Positions 17,388-25,188 of a stretch of DNA of 48,571 nt are shown here, piece by piece; position 1 is the first letter of the stretch, and each line of letters begins with the position of its first letter. The notes under the pieces are model-generated. The model was not told the origin of the DNA, made no database searches, and worked only from the letters and a program-made list of their open reading frames with translations. The translations under genes were made by a program, and so were the position numbers. This stretch comes from Candidatus Thorarchaeota archaeon (lineage in GTDB: Archaea > Asgardarchaeota > Thorarchaeia > Thorarchaeales > Thorarchaeaceae): positions 1 to 48,571 of the forward strand of contig RDNZ01000020.1 of assembly GCA_011364905.1 (NCBI GenBank), read 5' to 3'.

Positions 17388-18695
17388 CTACGCACCACGT
17401 GTACCAAAAGGCTGCTTAATAATACCGACTTCGCCGTTAGCTGCGTGAACAAAAGAACCGACAAGACGCTCAGCCACTTCTTTTTTCGAGGCAAGGCCCT
17501 CAACGAGGACATCATTCTCCCTAATCCGTTGAACCTTGCCCACCCTTACCCGGGGTTTTGAAAGAATCAGCCTAGTAGGAATCTCCTCTACCTTCCCAGA
17601 TCCAATGATTCTCATCTGTGTGGGTGGCAAATCAGTGCGTAACAATAACACCTTGGTCCCAATTGTGGTGGCAACTGGTTTCTGAAGTAAAAGTGCTGCA
17701 GCGAATGACATGCTCTCTATATTTTCTTGAACTACTCTTGAGTCGTCTACAATCTTGAAGGGGAGGATCTGTCCAGTCACGGTCGGCATACCCACTGAGA
17801 CGCTTACTGTCATTCTCTTTGTCACCCTACCTCGGTACAAAGGGTTGATGGAAAGTTGGGTGATAAAGGCATCAGAAAGAGCCATACTTCCGGGATCGCA
17901 GAGATAGTCACCTCTCGTTATTTCTGTATCGCTGACTTCCGGAACATTCACTCCCACCCTGTCACCTGCAGCTGCCGCATCACGTCGTTCTCCAAAGGTT
18001 TGTATGGAACGGACTCTGCCAGTTTTGCCAAGTGGGGCAATCTCCACAATCTGGCCGGTTCTAATTCGTCCCTTTTGAATTGTGCCAGTAATTACAGTAC
18101 CATGTCCCTTCACAGGAAACGCGTGGTCTATCGGTAAGGACAGGGGGCCGGTCACATCTCTCTCTCGAGGTTTCAACACTCTCAGGAGTGCATCTCGAAG
18201 TGCTTTGATGCCATCACCTCTTTGGGCTGACACTCGTATTATCTCGGCACCTTCATACGTAGTACCTCTTAGAATCGACCGTACTCTATCCTCGACTACG
18301 CCGAGCTTCTCCTCTGCGACAAGATCAGTCTTGGCAATGGCTACAACGAGACTCTCTACACCCATTGTCTGAAGAACGACCAGATGCTCTCCTGTCTGAA
18401 TTTTGGGGCCCTCATCTGCAGCTACGACCAAGATTGCTGCATCGATGATGTTCGAGCCAGCAACTACGCTCCTAATCAGGTCAGCGTGCCCAGGAGCATC
18501 AACTAGAGTGACCAGATACATATCAAGACGAAACATGGTAAAGCCAAGGTCAATAGTGATACCTCGTTTCTGAGCTTGAGGATGTTTGTCCAATCCCGCT
18601 GTAGACACTTTCTCACTAAGAGCGGTCGCGAGTGCAGTTTTACCGTGGTCAATATGTCCCATAAGACCTACATGAACCGGGACAAGATCATCCAT
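17388..18695 (-). CDS. selB: Selenocysteine-specific elongation factor SelB, archaeal type
   Basis: This 435-residue GTPase has G1 GHIDHGKT, the RGITIDLGF switch, G3 DAPGHADLIR and a G4 motif reading AKTD rather than NKxD. The body follows methanococcal SelB: LDHAFP-type PIDHAFPVKGHGTVITGT, KTGRVRSIQTF, AGDRVGV and LLRTDLPPTQMRI. It ends at IIKQPFGTRGA, about 30 residues before the end of the methanococcal proteins as I recall them. It delivers Sec-tRNA(Sec) to the ribosome at UGA. The ATG has GGAGG upstream (GGAGGCTAGGAT). There is no bacterial-style SECIS-binding winged-helix tail. Confidence 0.93.
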   Translation of the reverse strand: MDDLVPVHVGLMGHIDHGKTALATALSEKVSTAGLDKHPQAQKRGITIDLGFTMFRLDMYLVTLVDAPGHADLIRSVVAGSNIIDAAILVVAADEGPKIQTGEHLVVLQTMGVESLVVAIAKTDLVAEEKLGVVEDRVRSILRGTTYEGAEIIRVSAQRGDGIKALRDALLRVLKPRERDVTGPLSLPIDHAFPVKGHGTVITGTIQKGRIRTGQIVEIAPLGKTGRVRSIQTFGERRDAAAAGDRVGVNVPEVSDTEITRGDYLCDPGSMALSDAFITQLSINPLYRGRVTKRMTVSVSVGMPTVTGQILPFKIVDDSRVVQENIESMSFAAALLLQKPVATTIGTKVLLLRTDLPPTQMRIIGSGKVEEIPTRLILSKPRVRVGKVQRIRENDVLVEGLASKKEVAERLVGSFVHAANGEVGIIKQPFGTRGA

Positions 18696-18786
18696 ATCCT
18701 AGCCTCCACTCAATGAGGATGTTTCGCGCATAAAACCTTAGTGAGAAACAGAGTAGTTTATTGGGATCATTACATGACAGAGTTGT

Positions 18787-19212
18787 ATGGTATCAAGGTC
18801 TCTTGAGAAAATGATGCTCATTGCAATTGGACTTTCGACCGCTGTAATTGTTGGAGTCCCAATATTGATGTATGCTATTAATACTCTCAGTTTAACGTCA
18901 CAACTCCAAGAGGCTCAGCTTGCTGCTGAGCAAATTCATAATGTAACAAGAAATGTGGATACCGGCATGTCCAATACGACCAGCACCACAATTTGGATTA
19001 ATCCAGGATTATCTGTGACAGCAAATGGGAACATCCTGATTGTGGCCTATAATGAAGAGGGAGCAGCGCCAAAGACATGGTCGGCGAGCTATAACCATGA
19101 TATAGTGATTGACCATTCCATTTTGACAGCGAGTATCAGAGTTCTGTATTCTATGGAGGCCAGTCTAGTTGGAGAAGTCATTCACATTGCGTTTCTAGAA
19201 GTGCCAATCTGA
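18787..19212 (+). CDS. Single-pass exported protein with an N-terminal hydrophobic helix
   Basis: The 141-residue protein begins with SRSLEK and then a hydrophobic run (MLIAIGLSTAVIVGVPILMYA), followed by a polar, beta-rich, Asn/Thr-rich domain (TRNVDTGMSNTTSTTIWIN). This layout resembles archaeal pilin-like or flagellin-like proteins anchored by their N-terminal helix, but I see no certain prepilin-peptidase site. It has no close partner: selB is divergent and the membrane ferredoxin starts 88 nt later. Function unknown; surface location is inferred. Confidence 0.65.
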   Translation: MVSRSLEKMMLIAIGLSTAVIVGVPILMYAINTLSLTSQLQEAQLAAEQIHNVTRNVDTGMSNTTSTTIWINPGLSVTANGNILIVAYNEEGAAPKTWSASYNHDIVIDHSILTASIRVLYSMEASLVGEVIHIAFLEVPI

Positions 19213-19300
19213 ATGCTAGACTACTAGATATTAAGAGCACAATGTTTTTAATCTGGGTTCAGGTTGACGGCGCCAACTCCCTCGGTGAGGACTGATAGCA

Positions 19301-20359
19301 ATGGCAGAGGATGCCGAGAGTATTGACGAAGCTGGTGCAGACGAAGAAGAGTCCGAACCAGAGGAAGAAACGCCAGAGGAAGAAATGCCGAAGGAGAAAA
19401 AGCCAAGAAAGTTCGGAGTTGGAAAAAACCCTCTGGGTTTGATCCTAAACATAAGGATGTTCCGCAGAATCTTCCAGATTCTTGCATTCATAGGGGTCAA
19501 TGGCTATATTCTTCTAGCATGGTTCCATATGCCCAATGTTCAAGCATTCTGGGTATCCATCTGGCAAAACATGCCCGCATTGCCAATCCTGGCGCCACTG
19601 GAGGCGCCGTTTGCTGTCATCGCAGGCTCATTCGATACAATGATTCGAGAGTTTTCCACTGGGATTTTTCCATTCTTCACCCTTGGTGCGTTGTTAATAA
19701 TCAGCATCGTTGTCGGTAGAGCCGCTTGCGGATGGATATGTCCAATCGGAACAATCCAAGACTTTGTTACATTACCAAAGCGTACGAAAATACGCCCATC
19801 AGCAAGTACCGAGAACGAACTCCGTAAGGTGAAGGCATACGTCTTCGTCATTGTAGCATTCTTTGCTGTCTGGGTGGGCTTTTCTAGAATCACTGGCACA
19901 TCTGACGCTCTTGTGAGTATACTGGGAGAAGACCTCGCCCATGATGTGTTCGCTCCTCTGAATCCAGCCTATATTCTGTTTGTTCTTCTGCCAATGCAAG
20001 AATGGCCAACGGGACTGGGCACCCTATGGTACTTCCAAGCGTGGGGATGGCCTTTCGTGCAGATGGTCTTTGTCATCATAGTATTTTTCATCTCAGTCTG
20101 GATGCCCCGTTGGTTCTGCAGATGGCTTTGTCCAGCAGGATGGTTCTATAGTATCTTCTCACGTAATGCTCTGATTGGAATAGGGAGAAATCCTGCTCGA
20201 TGCACACCTGACACATGCAATGTCTGCGAAGTTGTGTGCCCAATGAATATACGAATCCGGAAGTTCCCATACAAACATATGTACAGCCCAGACTGCATAC
20301 TGTGCTTAGATTGCAAAAGTCACTGCCCAAACAATGCGATTGTTTTGAGGGTTTCATAG
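19301..20359 (+). CDS. NapH-type membrane-bound 4Fe-4S ferredoxin
   Basis: The 352 residues start with a very acidic cytoplasmic stretch (about 1-35, rich in Glu) and then several membrane segments. Two NapH/CcoG/RdxA-type motifs are clear: GRAACGWICPIGTIQD and RWFCRWLCPAGWFYSIFSR. The end carries two [4Fe-4S] motifs (CTPDTCNVCEVVCP and CILCLDCKSHCP). Family members pass electrons between the membrane and soluble ferredoxins or quinols. The redox partner is not encoded next door. The stop overlaps the convergent ModE-like gene by 6 nt. Confidence 0.88.
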   Translation: MAEDAESIDEAGADEEESEPEEETPEEEMPKEKKPRKFGVGKNPLGLILNIRMFRRIFQILAFIGVNGYILLAWFHMPNVQAFWVSIWQNMPALPILAPLEAPFAVIAGSFDTMIREFSTGIFPFFTLGALLIISIVVGRAACGWICPIGTIQDFVTLPKRTKIRPSASTENELRKVKAYVFVIVAFFAVWVGFSRITGTSDALVSILGEDLAHDVFAPLNPAYILFVLLPMQEWPTGLGTLWYFQAWGWPFVQMVFVIIVFFISVWMPRWFCRWLCPAGWFYSIFSRNALIGIGRNPARCTPDTCNVCEVVCPMNIRIRKFPYKHMYSPDCILCLDCKSHCPNNAIVLRVS

Positions 20360-20713
20360 ATCCAGGGTGCTTGTATTATCAAGAACATTACGGAAGGCAC
20401 TGTTGATATCCGCATACATTTCCATGAGCTTGAGACCCTGCTCGGTGATTCTTGCACCCCCGCCACCTTCAGTGCCACCCTTGAAGGTCGCCACAAGCGG
20501 GATGCCCAGCTTCTTTTCAATCTTCTTGATGACTCCCCAGGCATAGCGATATGACATTTTCAGTTTCATGGCGCCTTGGGTTATGGTGCCTTCCTCATGG
20601 ATAGACTTGAGTATTGCATAGGCTCCGGGTCCAAAGATATACTGACCATCTCGTTCAAACCAGAGTTTGTAATCGGGTACAAGATTGACTGCACTTCGGT
20701 CCTTTGGGCTCAT
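20354..20713 (-). CDS. ModE-type winged-helix regulator
   Basis: This 119-residue protein matches the N-terminal DNA-binding domain of ModE: GPGAYAILKSIHEEGTITQGAM then the recognition part MSYRYAWGVIKKIEKKLGIPL, and the wing FKGGTEGGGGARITEQGLKLM. The molybdate-binding MOP domain is absent. Single-domain ModE proteins in archaea often control molybdate or tungstate uptake and cofactor genes. With AOR, MobA and MoaD in the same window a role in tungsten/molybdenum control is plausible, but no transporter is adjacent. Confidence 0.85.
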   Translation of the reverse strand: MSPKDRSAVNLVPDYKLWFERDGQYIFGPGAYAILKSIHEEGTITQGAMKLKMSYRYAWGVIKKIEKKLGIPLVATFKGGTEGGGGARITEQGLKLMEMYADINSAFRNVLDNTSTLDL

Positions 20714-20771
20714 TCAGAATCACTCCACTCACAAGGTCTCGGGACCAGATCTGCAATTCAATCTGTGGGTC

Positions 20772-20999
20772 CTAGTGACCCCATCTTAGTCGTTCTGGTT
20801 TCGTAGTATCTTTCTTGTACACTTTCTTCACTGCTTTCCAATGGTCTGCACACAAGTGAACAGTCCGGGATCGTGCATCTTTCACCCTGAGATTGGATTT
20901 TGCCACAGACTCAGCAATCCGGTCTCTCTTCATAGATCTCTTTGAGGGCTTCCTGCAACCAACTATACTGCAAATCTTATCCTCTGACACTTGGGACAC
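20772..20999 (-). CDS. Small basic zinc-finger-like protein
   Basis: The 75-residue protein has two paired sites that could bind one zinc: CSIVGC near the N-terminus and HLCADH further on. Between them is a basic helix (KRSMKRDRIAESVAKSNLRV) and the C-terminus is also basic (KKVYKKD...RLRW), which suits RNA or ribosome binding. The start is GTG at 20999. I do not recognise a named family. Confidence 0.65.
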   Translation of the reverse strand: MSQVSEDKICSIVGCRKPSKRSMKRDRIAESVAKSNLRVKDARSRTVHLCADHWKAVKKVYKKDTTKPERLRWGH

Positions 21000-21048
21000 T
21001 TCAAGGGGATTACGAGTTGCAAGGCATTATAACTATAGCGCATTGATA

Positions 21049-22047
21049 TTAAGTATTCAAATTTCGGGGGGTAAGAACGCCACCTTTTGTGAAATCAAAG
21101 AGCACACGTTCGTCGTCGCCAAGTTTGAGTTTGAAGGATTTCGAGTCATCTACATGACCAATCATTGCGGTTGTGAGCCCGTGACTATTTGAAACTCGTT
21201 TGACTTCTGGAAGATTCTCCTCAGAAGTCGCTACAAGAAATCCCAAGGAGATGAACATGCGAATCCAATCTTCCAAAGGAATTTCAGCGGGTTTCGATGA
21301 GTCAAGCGCGTCCAGACTCAATGTACCTCCGCATCCGGAGTATTCTAGCATCATTCCGGCAGTACCAATCACACCAGCTACGGATACATCCTTTGCAGCC
21401 ATCAGTATCTGTGCATCAGCAAGCTCGTTCATTACGGAAAGCCTATGAACAACATCTTCGGAGGACCGACCGGTCACCGAGTCCCAACCGAGATGATAGC
21501 TCGCTCCACGGTGTCCATCAGTGTCAAATAGGAGCACCAAGAGATCACCTGATCTGGCACCTCCTGCTGTGAGGAGACTCTCTTTCCTCACGGTGCCTGT
21601 TGCTGACCCTACAACATATGTAGAGCTCGAACTTGGATTTGTATGACCTCTGACAATGGGCACCTTGAAGGTCTGAGAGCCATTAATCAATCCATCAAGC
21701 AAAGCCTCTCCAATTGCGGGGTCGGAATATGACAGGGCTACTGCAAAAGACGTTGGTGTTCCTCCCGCCGCGTAGATATCCATCATATTAGCAAGAACTA
21801 CGTTGAATCCTGCGGCTTGAGGAGAGTTCAGACAGAGGTGTTCTACGATTGCGTCTGTAGTCAAAAGTACGTATTCATCTGATGTGGTTAGTATCGCCGC
21901 AGAGTCCTCTCCAAGACTATGTGGTGAGTTTCCATTAAAAGATTCAAGCCTAAGTCTATCGATAATAGAAGGAAGCACAAATTTCCTTGAGATTCCATCA
22001 AAGCTCAAGAGGAGCTTCAATATCTCATCAAGACTATTCAAGTCCAA
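21049..22047 (-). CDS. AIR-synthase-related ATP-binding protein (PurM/SelD/HypE superfamily)
   Basis: The 332 residues have the superfamily layout: HSLGEDSAAI, LLTTDAIVEH with the metal and ATP-binding Asp, GFNVVLANMMDIYAAGGTP and a C-terminal domain with DVSVAGVIGTAGMMLE. It is closest in feel to the AIRS-related group that includes methanogenesis marker protein 2. It lacks the N-terminal Cys/Sec-Gly-rich loop of selenophosphate synthetase, so it is not a clear SelD. It starts at TTG 22047, 10 nt after a small membrane protein gene. The phosphorylated substrate is unknown. Confidence 0.8.
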   Translation of the reverse strand: MDLNSLDEILKLLLSFDGISRKFVLPSIIDRLRLESFNGNSPHSLGEDSAAILTTSDEYVLLTTDAIVEHLCLNSPQAAGFNVVLANMMDIYAAGGTPTSFAVALSYSDPAIGEALLDGLINGSQTFKVPIVRGHTNPSSSSTYVVGSATGTVRKESLLTAGGARSGDLLVLLFDTDGHRGASYHLGWDSVTGRSSEDVVHRLSVMNELADAQILMAAKDVSVAGVIGTAGMMLEYSGCGGTLSLDALDSSKPAEIPLEDWIRMFISLGFLVATSEENLPEVKRVSNSHGLTTAMIGHVDDSKSFKLKLGDDERVLFDFTKGGVLTPRNLNT

Positions 22048-22057
22048 TCACTCAATA

Positions 22058-22198
22058 CTAGGGAGCTGGTGCCGCTGGGCCAGTAAGAAAGCCAGCAGCA
22101 AAAGCAGCTTGGCCAAGTAGAATACCTATTCCAAGAAGCGATATTCCAACCATGAAGTAGATGAGCGCTCTCATCTCAGGGCGGACTTCCTCAAACAC
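22058..22198 (-). CDS. 46-residue single-pass membrane protein
   Basis: A GTG start at 22198 opens a frame for a 46-residue protein: a short charged N-terminus (FEEVRPEMR), a hydrophobic helix from about 11 to 38 rich in Gly and Ile, and a tail ending in PAAPAP. It is on the same strand as, and 10 nt before, the AIRS-related gene, so the two are probably co-transcribed. No family is recognised. Confidence 0.55.
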   Translation of the reverse strand: MFEEVRPEMRALIYFMVGISLLGIGILLGQAAFAAGFLTGPAAPAP

Positions 22199-22275
22199 TT
22201 TGGTTCACCATCGCTGAACAGCGAGCCTCGTGCTACTTATAGACATTGCGTAACGAGTTGTTGTTACTGAGTGCC

Positions 22276-22578
22276 TTATTGTCTTAGCTTGAATTTTCTT
22301 GCAATCTCCTTGGGTACAGTATCCGGATAGGAGTCGTCAAATTTGACTTGTGCTTGTGTCTGGGCAGGTATAGATGTCTTAGTGCACCTTGCGTCCTGAG
22401 ACATCTTACGTATGGCACACTTGGAGTGAACGCACCACCCCTGGTCGCACTCCTCGTCAATCCAAGTACACCAGACAATTTTCTTGCCTCCTTGATTCTT
22501 AATTTTAAGAGCAGGAGGTTTCCTTTCGCAAATGAATTTCTCACACAGAGCTGTACATTCCACTTTGCTGTCGACCAT
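22276..22578 (-). CDS. Cys-rich small protein, likely metal-binding
   Basis: The 100-residue protein has Cys in VECTALCEKFICERK, WCTWIDEECDQGWCVHSKCAIRK and DARCTK, ten in all, with a His, suggesting zinc or iron-sulfur binding. A longer in-frame start exists at 22656, but it would overlap the upstream coiled-coil gene; the ATG at 22578, with GGAG about 9 nt upstream, is preferred. It follows the zinc-ribbon coiled-coil gene on the same strand. Function unknown. Confidence 0.65.
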   Translation of the reverse strand: MVDSKVECTALCEKFICERKPPALKIKNQGGKKIVWCTWIDEECDQGWCVHSKCAIRKMSQDARCTKTSIPAQTQAQVKFDDSYPDTVPKEIARKFKLRQ

Positions 22579-22606
22579 TGCTGAACACTCCAATGTTCTC
22601 TTGTGG

Positions 22607-23407
22607 TCACCTCTTCTCAGCAATCCTGAGTAACGATATGAGTTGTTCCCGGCCACCTTCTACAATTCGAATATTCCTTTCAAGACGTGTCTTTGATGAG
22701 TCATAGCTGTTTCTAGGGATATCACCAATCTTGAACCTGGCTTCAATCCTGCTTACTTCCTTGTCAAGACGCTTCAGCGTCTTTTTGATCCCCTTTAACC
22801 AAGTCTTTGCATTCTTTATTGCAGTTTTGAGATTATTCCGTGATTCTTTGATAGAGTGAAGTATCTCAGCCCGCTGTTCCTTGTAGACCCCCTTGTCAAG
22901 AGTTCCTGAGATTTCCTCAAGTTTCGCCAGTCGCGCTTCATCATTATCCAGTGCTTCAAGTATTTTTTCTAGAACTAAGGAGGAAGAAACAGCTGCGAGT
23001 TCTCTCCGACGGTTTTTCGTCTTCTCGAACTCCTTACGTAATTCCTCAGCTCTCATGGTGAGTACCTGTTTGTCTGCTTGTTGAAGTTGGAGGGCTTGTC
23101 TTGTTGCTTTTGTCCTGTCGATGATGCTATCAAGTTCTAAATCTACTACTTTCAGCTCAGACCTTGACAAAAGTACGATTGCAGCTTGTTGTTCCATGTC
23201 CTCGATTGTGATATCAAAATGAGGAAGGGCTACTGGTTCTGGTTCCTGAACTGGAGCAGTTGGAGTAGGCGCCTCTTCAGGCCGAGATTCAATGTCTGAA
23301 GAATCTGGAGGAACTTCCGCAGTAAGTGGCTTTCCACAAATCTTACAGAATCGTCCCTCAGGAACCTCTGAACCACAAGAAGGACATGTGATAAGCGGGT
23401 CGGACAT
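22607..23407 (-). CDS. Zinc-ribbon plus coiled-coil protein
   Basis: Residues 5-25 form a zinc ribbon (CPSCGSEVPEGRFCKICGKP). A Pro/Glu-rich linker follows (about 28-60), and from about 70 to the end the protein is helical with heptads rich in Glu, Lys and Leu, a long coiled coil. The ATG is at 23407. Such proteins are common in archaea and often serve as scaffolds; no catalytic motif is present. It is in line with endA and the 136-residue gene on the minus strand. Confidence 0.72.
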   Translation of the reverse strand: MSDPLITCPSCGSEVPEGRFCKICGKPLTAEVPPDSSDIESRPEEAPTPTAPVQEPEPVALPHFDITIEDMEQQAAIVLLSRSELKVVDLELDSIIDRTKATRQALQLQQADKQVLTMRAEELRKEFEKTKNRRRELAAVSSSLVLEKILEALDNDEARLAKLEEISGTLDKGVYKEQRAEILHSIKESRNNLKTAIKNAKTWLKGIKKTLKRLDKEVSRIEARFKIGDIPRNSYDSSKTRLERNIRIVEGGREQLISLLRIAEKR

Positions 23408-23473
23408 GGCTTTGCTCCATCCATGATAAAGGTCTGATTCGGACAGAAGTCCGAGACATAATTGATCTTTTCT

Positions 23474-23884
23474 TCATGTTAGTGAGCCCAATCGACTAGT
23501 CACTTCATCTAGCTGGGCTTTTGTTGTGACTATTGTATTTGCACCATAGGTTGGTAAGACCTTCAGCTCCTCTACAAGAAGAGCTATTGCCTTAGTGGAA
23601 TCAATCTCCTTCTTATCTATGGAACCATCAGGAAATGTCAATGATGCCTCAACCCAACTTGTTTTGGTTTCATCGGATGGGAAGAGACAGTAGATATAGT
23701 CGTCATTACTGCAGATGAACGAGGGAGTATTCTCCCAAGCCTGTGCCAACAGTATACCAAAAGCCTTTGCGTTTTCAGCTTTATCAGCCATCAGGATAAC
23801 CTCTGGGGCCAGATGTTGTAACGGAGAAGGAAACAGCCAACTTAAAACTTTCTCAGTTAGCCAACTAGGGTCTATGCCAGACAA
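23474..23884 (-). CDS. Unrecognised 136-residue protein downstream of endA
   Basis: The start overlaps the end of endA by 20 nt, so the two are probably translated together. The sequence looks like a soluble alpha/beta domain: PEVILMADKAENAKAFGILLAQAW, then a strand pair around YIYCLFPSDETKTSWVEASL. Two Cys are present and no known motif. Its link to tRNA splicing is by position only. Confidence 0.6.
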   Translation of the reverse strand: MSGIDPSWLTEKVLSWLFPSPLQHLAPEVILMADKAENAKAFGILLAQAWENTPSFICSNDDYIYCLFPSDETKTSWVEASLTFPDGSIDKKEIDSTKAIALLVEELKVLPTYGANTIVTTKAQLDEVTSRLGSLT

Positions 23885-24428
23885 AGGAGTAGTATGCGAC
23901 CTCTGCAGTTTCCTTGACGGTAGCTATGATGAATTTCTTCCTGACACTTGTGGCTAGCCTGCCTGCACGAACGATATCAAGTGGAACTACACCTTTCCTT
24001 TGAGGGATGACATGGACCAGAAAAGGTGCATGGTCCTTTCCGGGACCACGTTCATACACCGCAAAATCAGTCCCAAACTTCAACCCTGGTCGAACTACAT
24101 ATCCACGTTCACGTAGTTGCGAATAGACAATATACCGATCTCTGAACTCATCAGACCATTTGGATCCGAGTTGTAGAAGGTCTTCAACGCTCAGAATAGA
24201 GTCATCGTTATGCCGGTGTACATTCAGCCTGCGTTTCTCTGTGAGGTACACACATTCAATCAATGACAGCTCAAGAGGTTTATCAAAGGAGGCGGTCTTG
24301 GGTTTTCGAATTCCAACAGGCTGACCAAAATAGCCTTCCTTATACAGTTGCATGCCATCTTCCGGTTTCCAAACAATCCCTCTATCGCCAACCAACCTTG
24401 CATCCGCGATAGGAGATGTTTCGTTCAA
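23865..24428 (-). CDS. endA: tRNA-splicing endonuclease
   Basis: The 187 residues match the homotetrameric archaeal EndA subunit of about 180. The catalytic triad is visible: Tyr125 in GTDFAVYERGPG, His133 in KDHAPFLVHV and a Lys at 164/165 in SVRKKFIIAT. The N-terminal domain precedes it. It cuts bulge-helix-bulge motifs at intron-exon borders in pre-tRNA. It leads a minus-strand group with the 136-residue and zinc-ribbon genes. Confidence 0.93.
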   Translation of the reverse strand: MNETSPIADARLVGDRGIVWKPEDGMQLYKEGYFGQPVGIRKPKTASFDKPLELSLIECVYLTEKRRLNVHRHNDDSILSVEDLLQLGSKWSDEFRDRYIVYSQLRERGYVVRPGLKFGTDFAVYERGPGKDHAPFLVHVIPQRKGVVPLDIVRAGRLATSVRKKFIIATVKETAEVAYYSFVWHRP

Positions 24429-24444
24429 TCATGACACCCGTAAA

Positions 24445-25164
24445 TCAAGTGTTGAGAGTGAGTGAAAGCGTTCTAATGACCAGTGCAGCATCTTCAGCGA
24501 AATTGGCCAAGTCTTCAAGCATGTTGATGCAATCACGAAATCTGAGCGTGACAGCGGTTGGAATATCCAATGGGTACAAGAGGGACACGATTGTTCTCTG
24601 TACCACATCAATCTCCTTCTCGAGCTTACATATCTGGTCAGCACGTTTCTTCGACTCGTCCATGTTTATGGACAAGAATCTCACAGCCTCACGCTGTTCT
24701 GCAACCTGAGCGCTCATTAATTGTACGAACTTTGCTACACTCTCTTTTAATTCGCCTTCAGGGGTCCATTCTCCAACGACTGCAGCCAAGTGATAGCATG
24801 CAATCTCAGACCCATCAATTAGCTTGTCATTATAGAATACGAGCTTGAGCAGGTCTTCGCGATGCATCAGGGTGCTTGCTTTTGCTAGCTCATTGAGAAT
24901 GGTACGTTTCAAAGCATCGCCCTTCTCTTCAAGAGATGTTATCTTATCGAGATCCTCCTTGCCAATTGACTTCTTACCCTCAAGCCATTCGGTGATTGAA
25001 TTGATCACGATCTTGTTAGCTGATACAGCGACACGAAAGTGCTCATCCAACATCTGTGTGATGTTTCCTAGTTCTGAACTCAGGAATCTGCCATTATCAA
25101 GTACCATGTTACTCACCCTGTTGAGCTGAGTCGATTGGAGTAGCTTTTTAATTCTTCTGGACAA
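24445..25164 (-). CDS. PhoU-like protein of the DUF47 family
   Basis: This all-helical protein (239 residues from TTG 25164, or 220 from ATG 25107 behind GGTGAG) follows the DUF47/PhoU pattern: repeated three-helix bundles with Glu and Asp at metal sites (SLEEKGDALKRTILNEL and KLEKEIDVVQRTIVSLLY). Such proteins regulate or partner phosphate transporters of the PiT type. None is adjacent; the divergent neighbour is uppP. The later start leaves room for the uppP promoter, so 25107 may be right. Confidence 0.82.
   Translation of the reverse strand: MSRRIKKLLQSTQLNRVSNMVLDNGRFLSSELGNITQMLDEHFRVAVSANKIVINSITEWLEGKKSIGKEDLDKITSLEEKGDALKRTILNELAKASTLMHREDLLKLVFYNDKLIDGSEIACYHLAAVVGEWTPEGELKESVAKFVQLMSAQVAEQREAVRFLSINMDESKKRADQICKLEKEIDVVQRTIVSLLYPLDIPTAVTLRFRDCINMLEDLANFAEDAALVIRTLSLTLNT
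25145..25153 (+). promoter_or_regulatory. Candidate TATA box of uppP
   Basis: TTTTTAATT lies about 40 nt before the uppP ATG, giving a predicted start near 25172 and a leader carrying GAGGAAAGG. It would overlap the 5' end of the PhoU-like gene if that gene uses its earlier TTG start. Confidence 0.4.
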
Positions 25165-25188
25165 CGAACACGACAGAGGAAAGGAACA

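Noticed and set aside
17388..18695. SelB gene as aIF2-gamma or EF1A
   Set aside because: Segments such as PIDHAFPVKGHGTVITGT and LLRTDLPPTQMRI match archaeal SelB, the zinc knuckle of aIF2-gamma is missing, and the neighbours are Sec genes.
21049..22047. Selenophosphate synthetase (SelD) for the Sec pathway
   Set aside because: The protein is of the same superfamily but lacks the N-terminal Gly-rich loop with catalytic Cys/Sec and Lys, so it is annotated as AIRS-related.
22284..22610. Alternative minus-strand frame of 108 residues overlapping the Cys-rich gene
   Set aside because: The overlapping frame with regularly spaced Cys is the better coding candidate; the two cannot both be typical genes.
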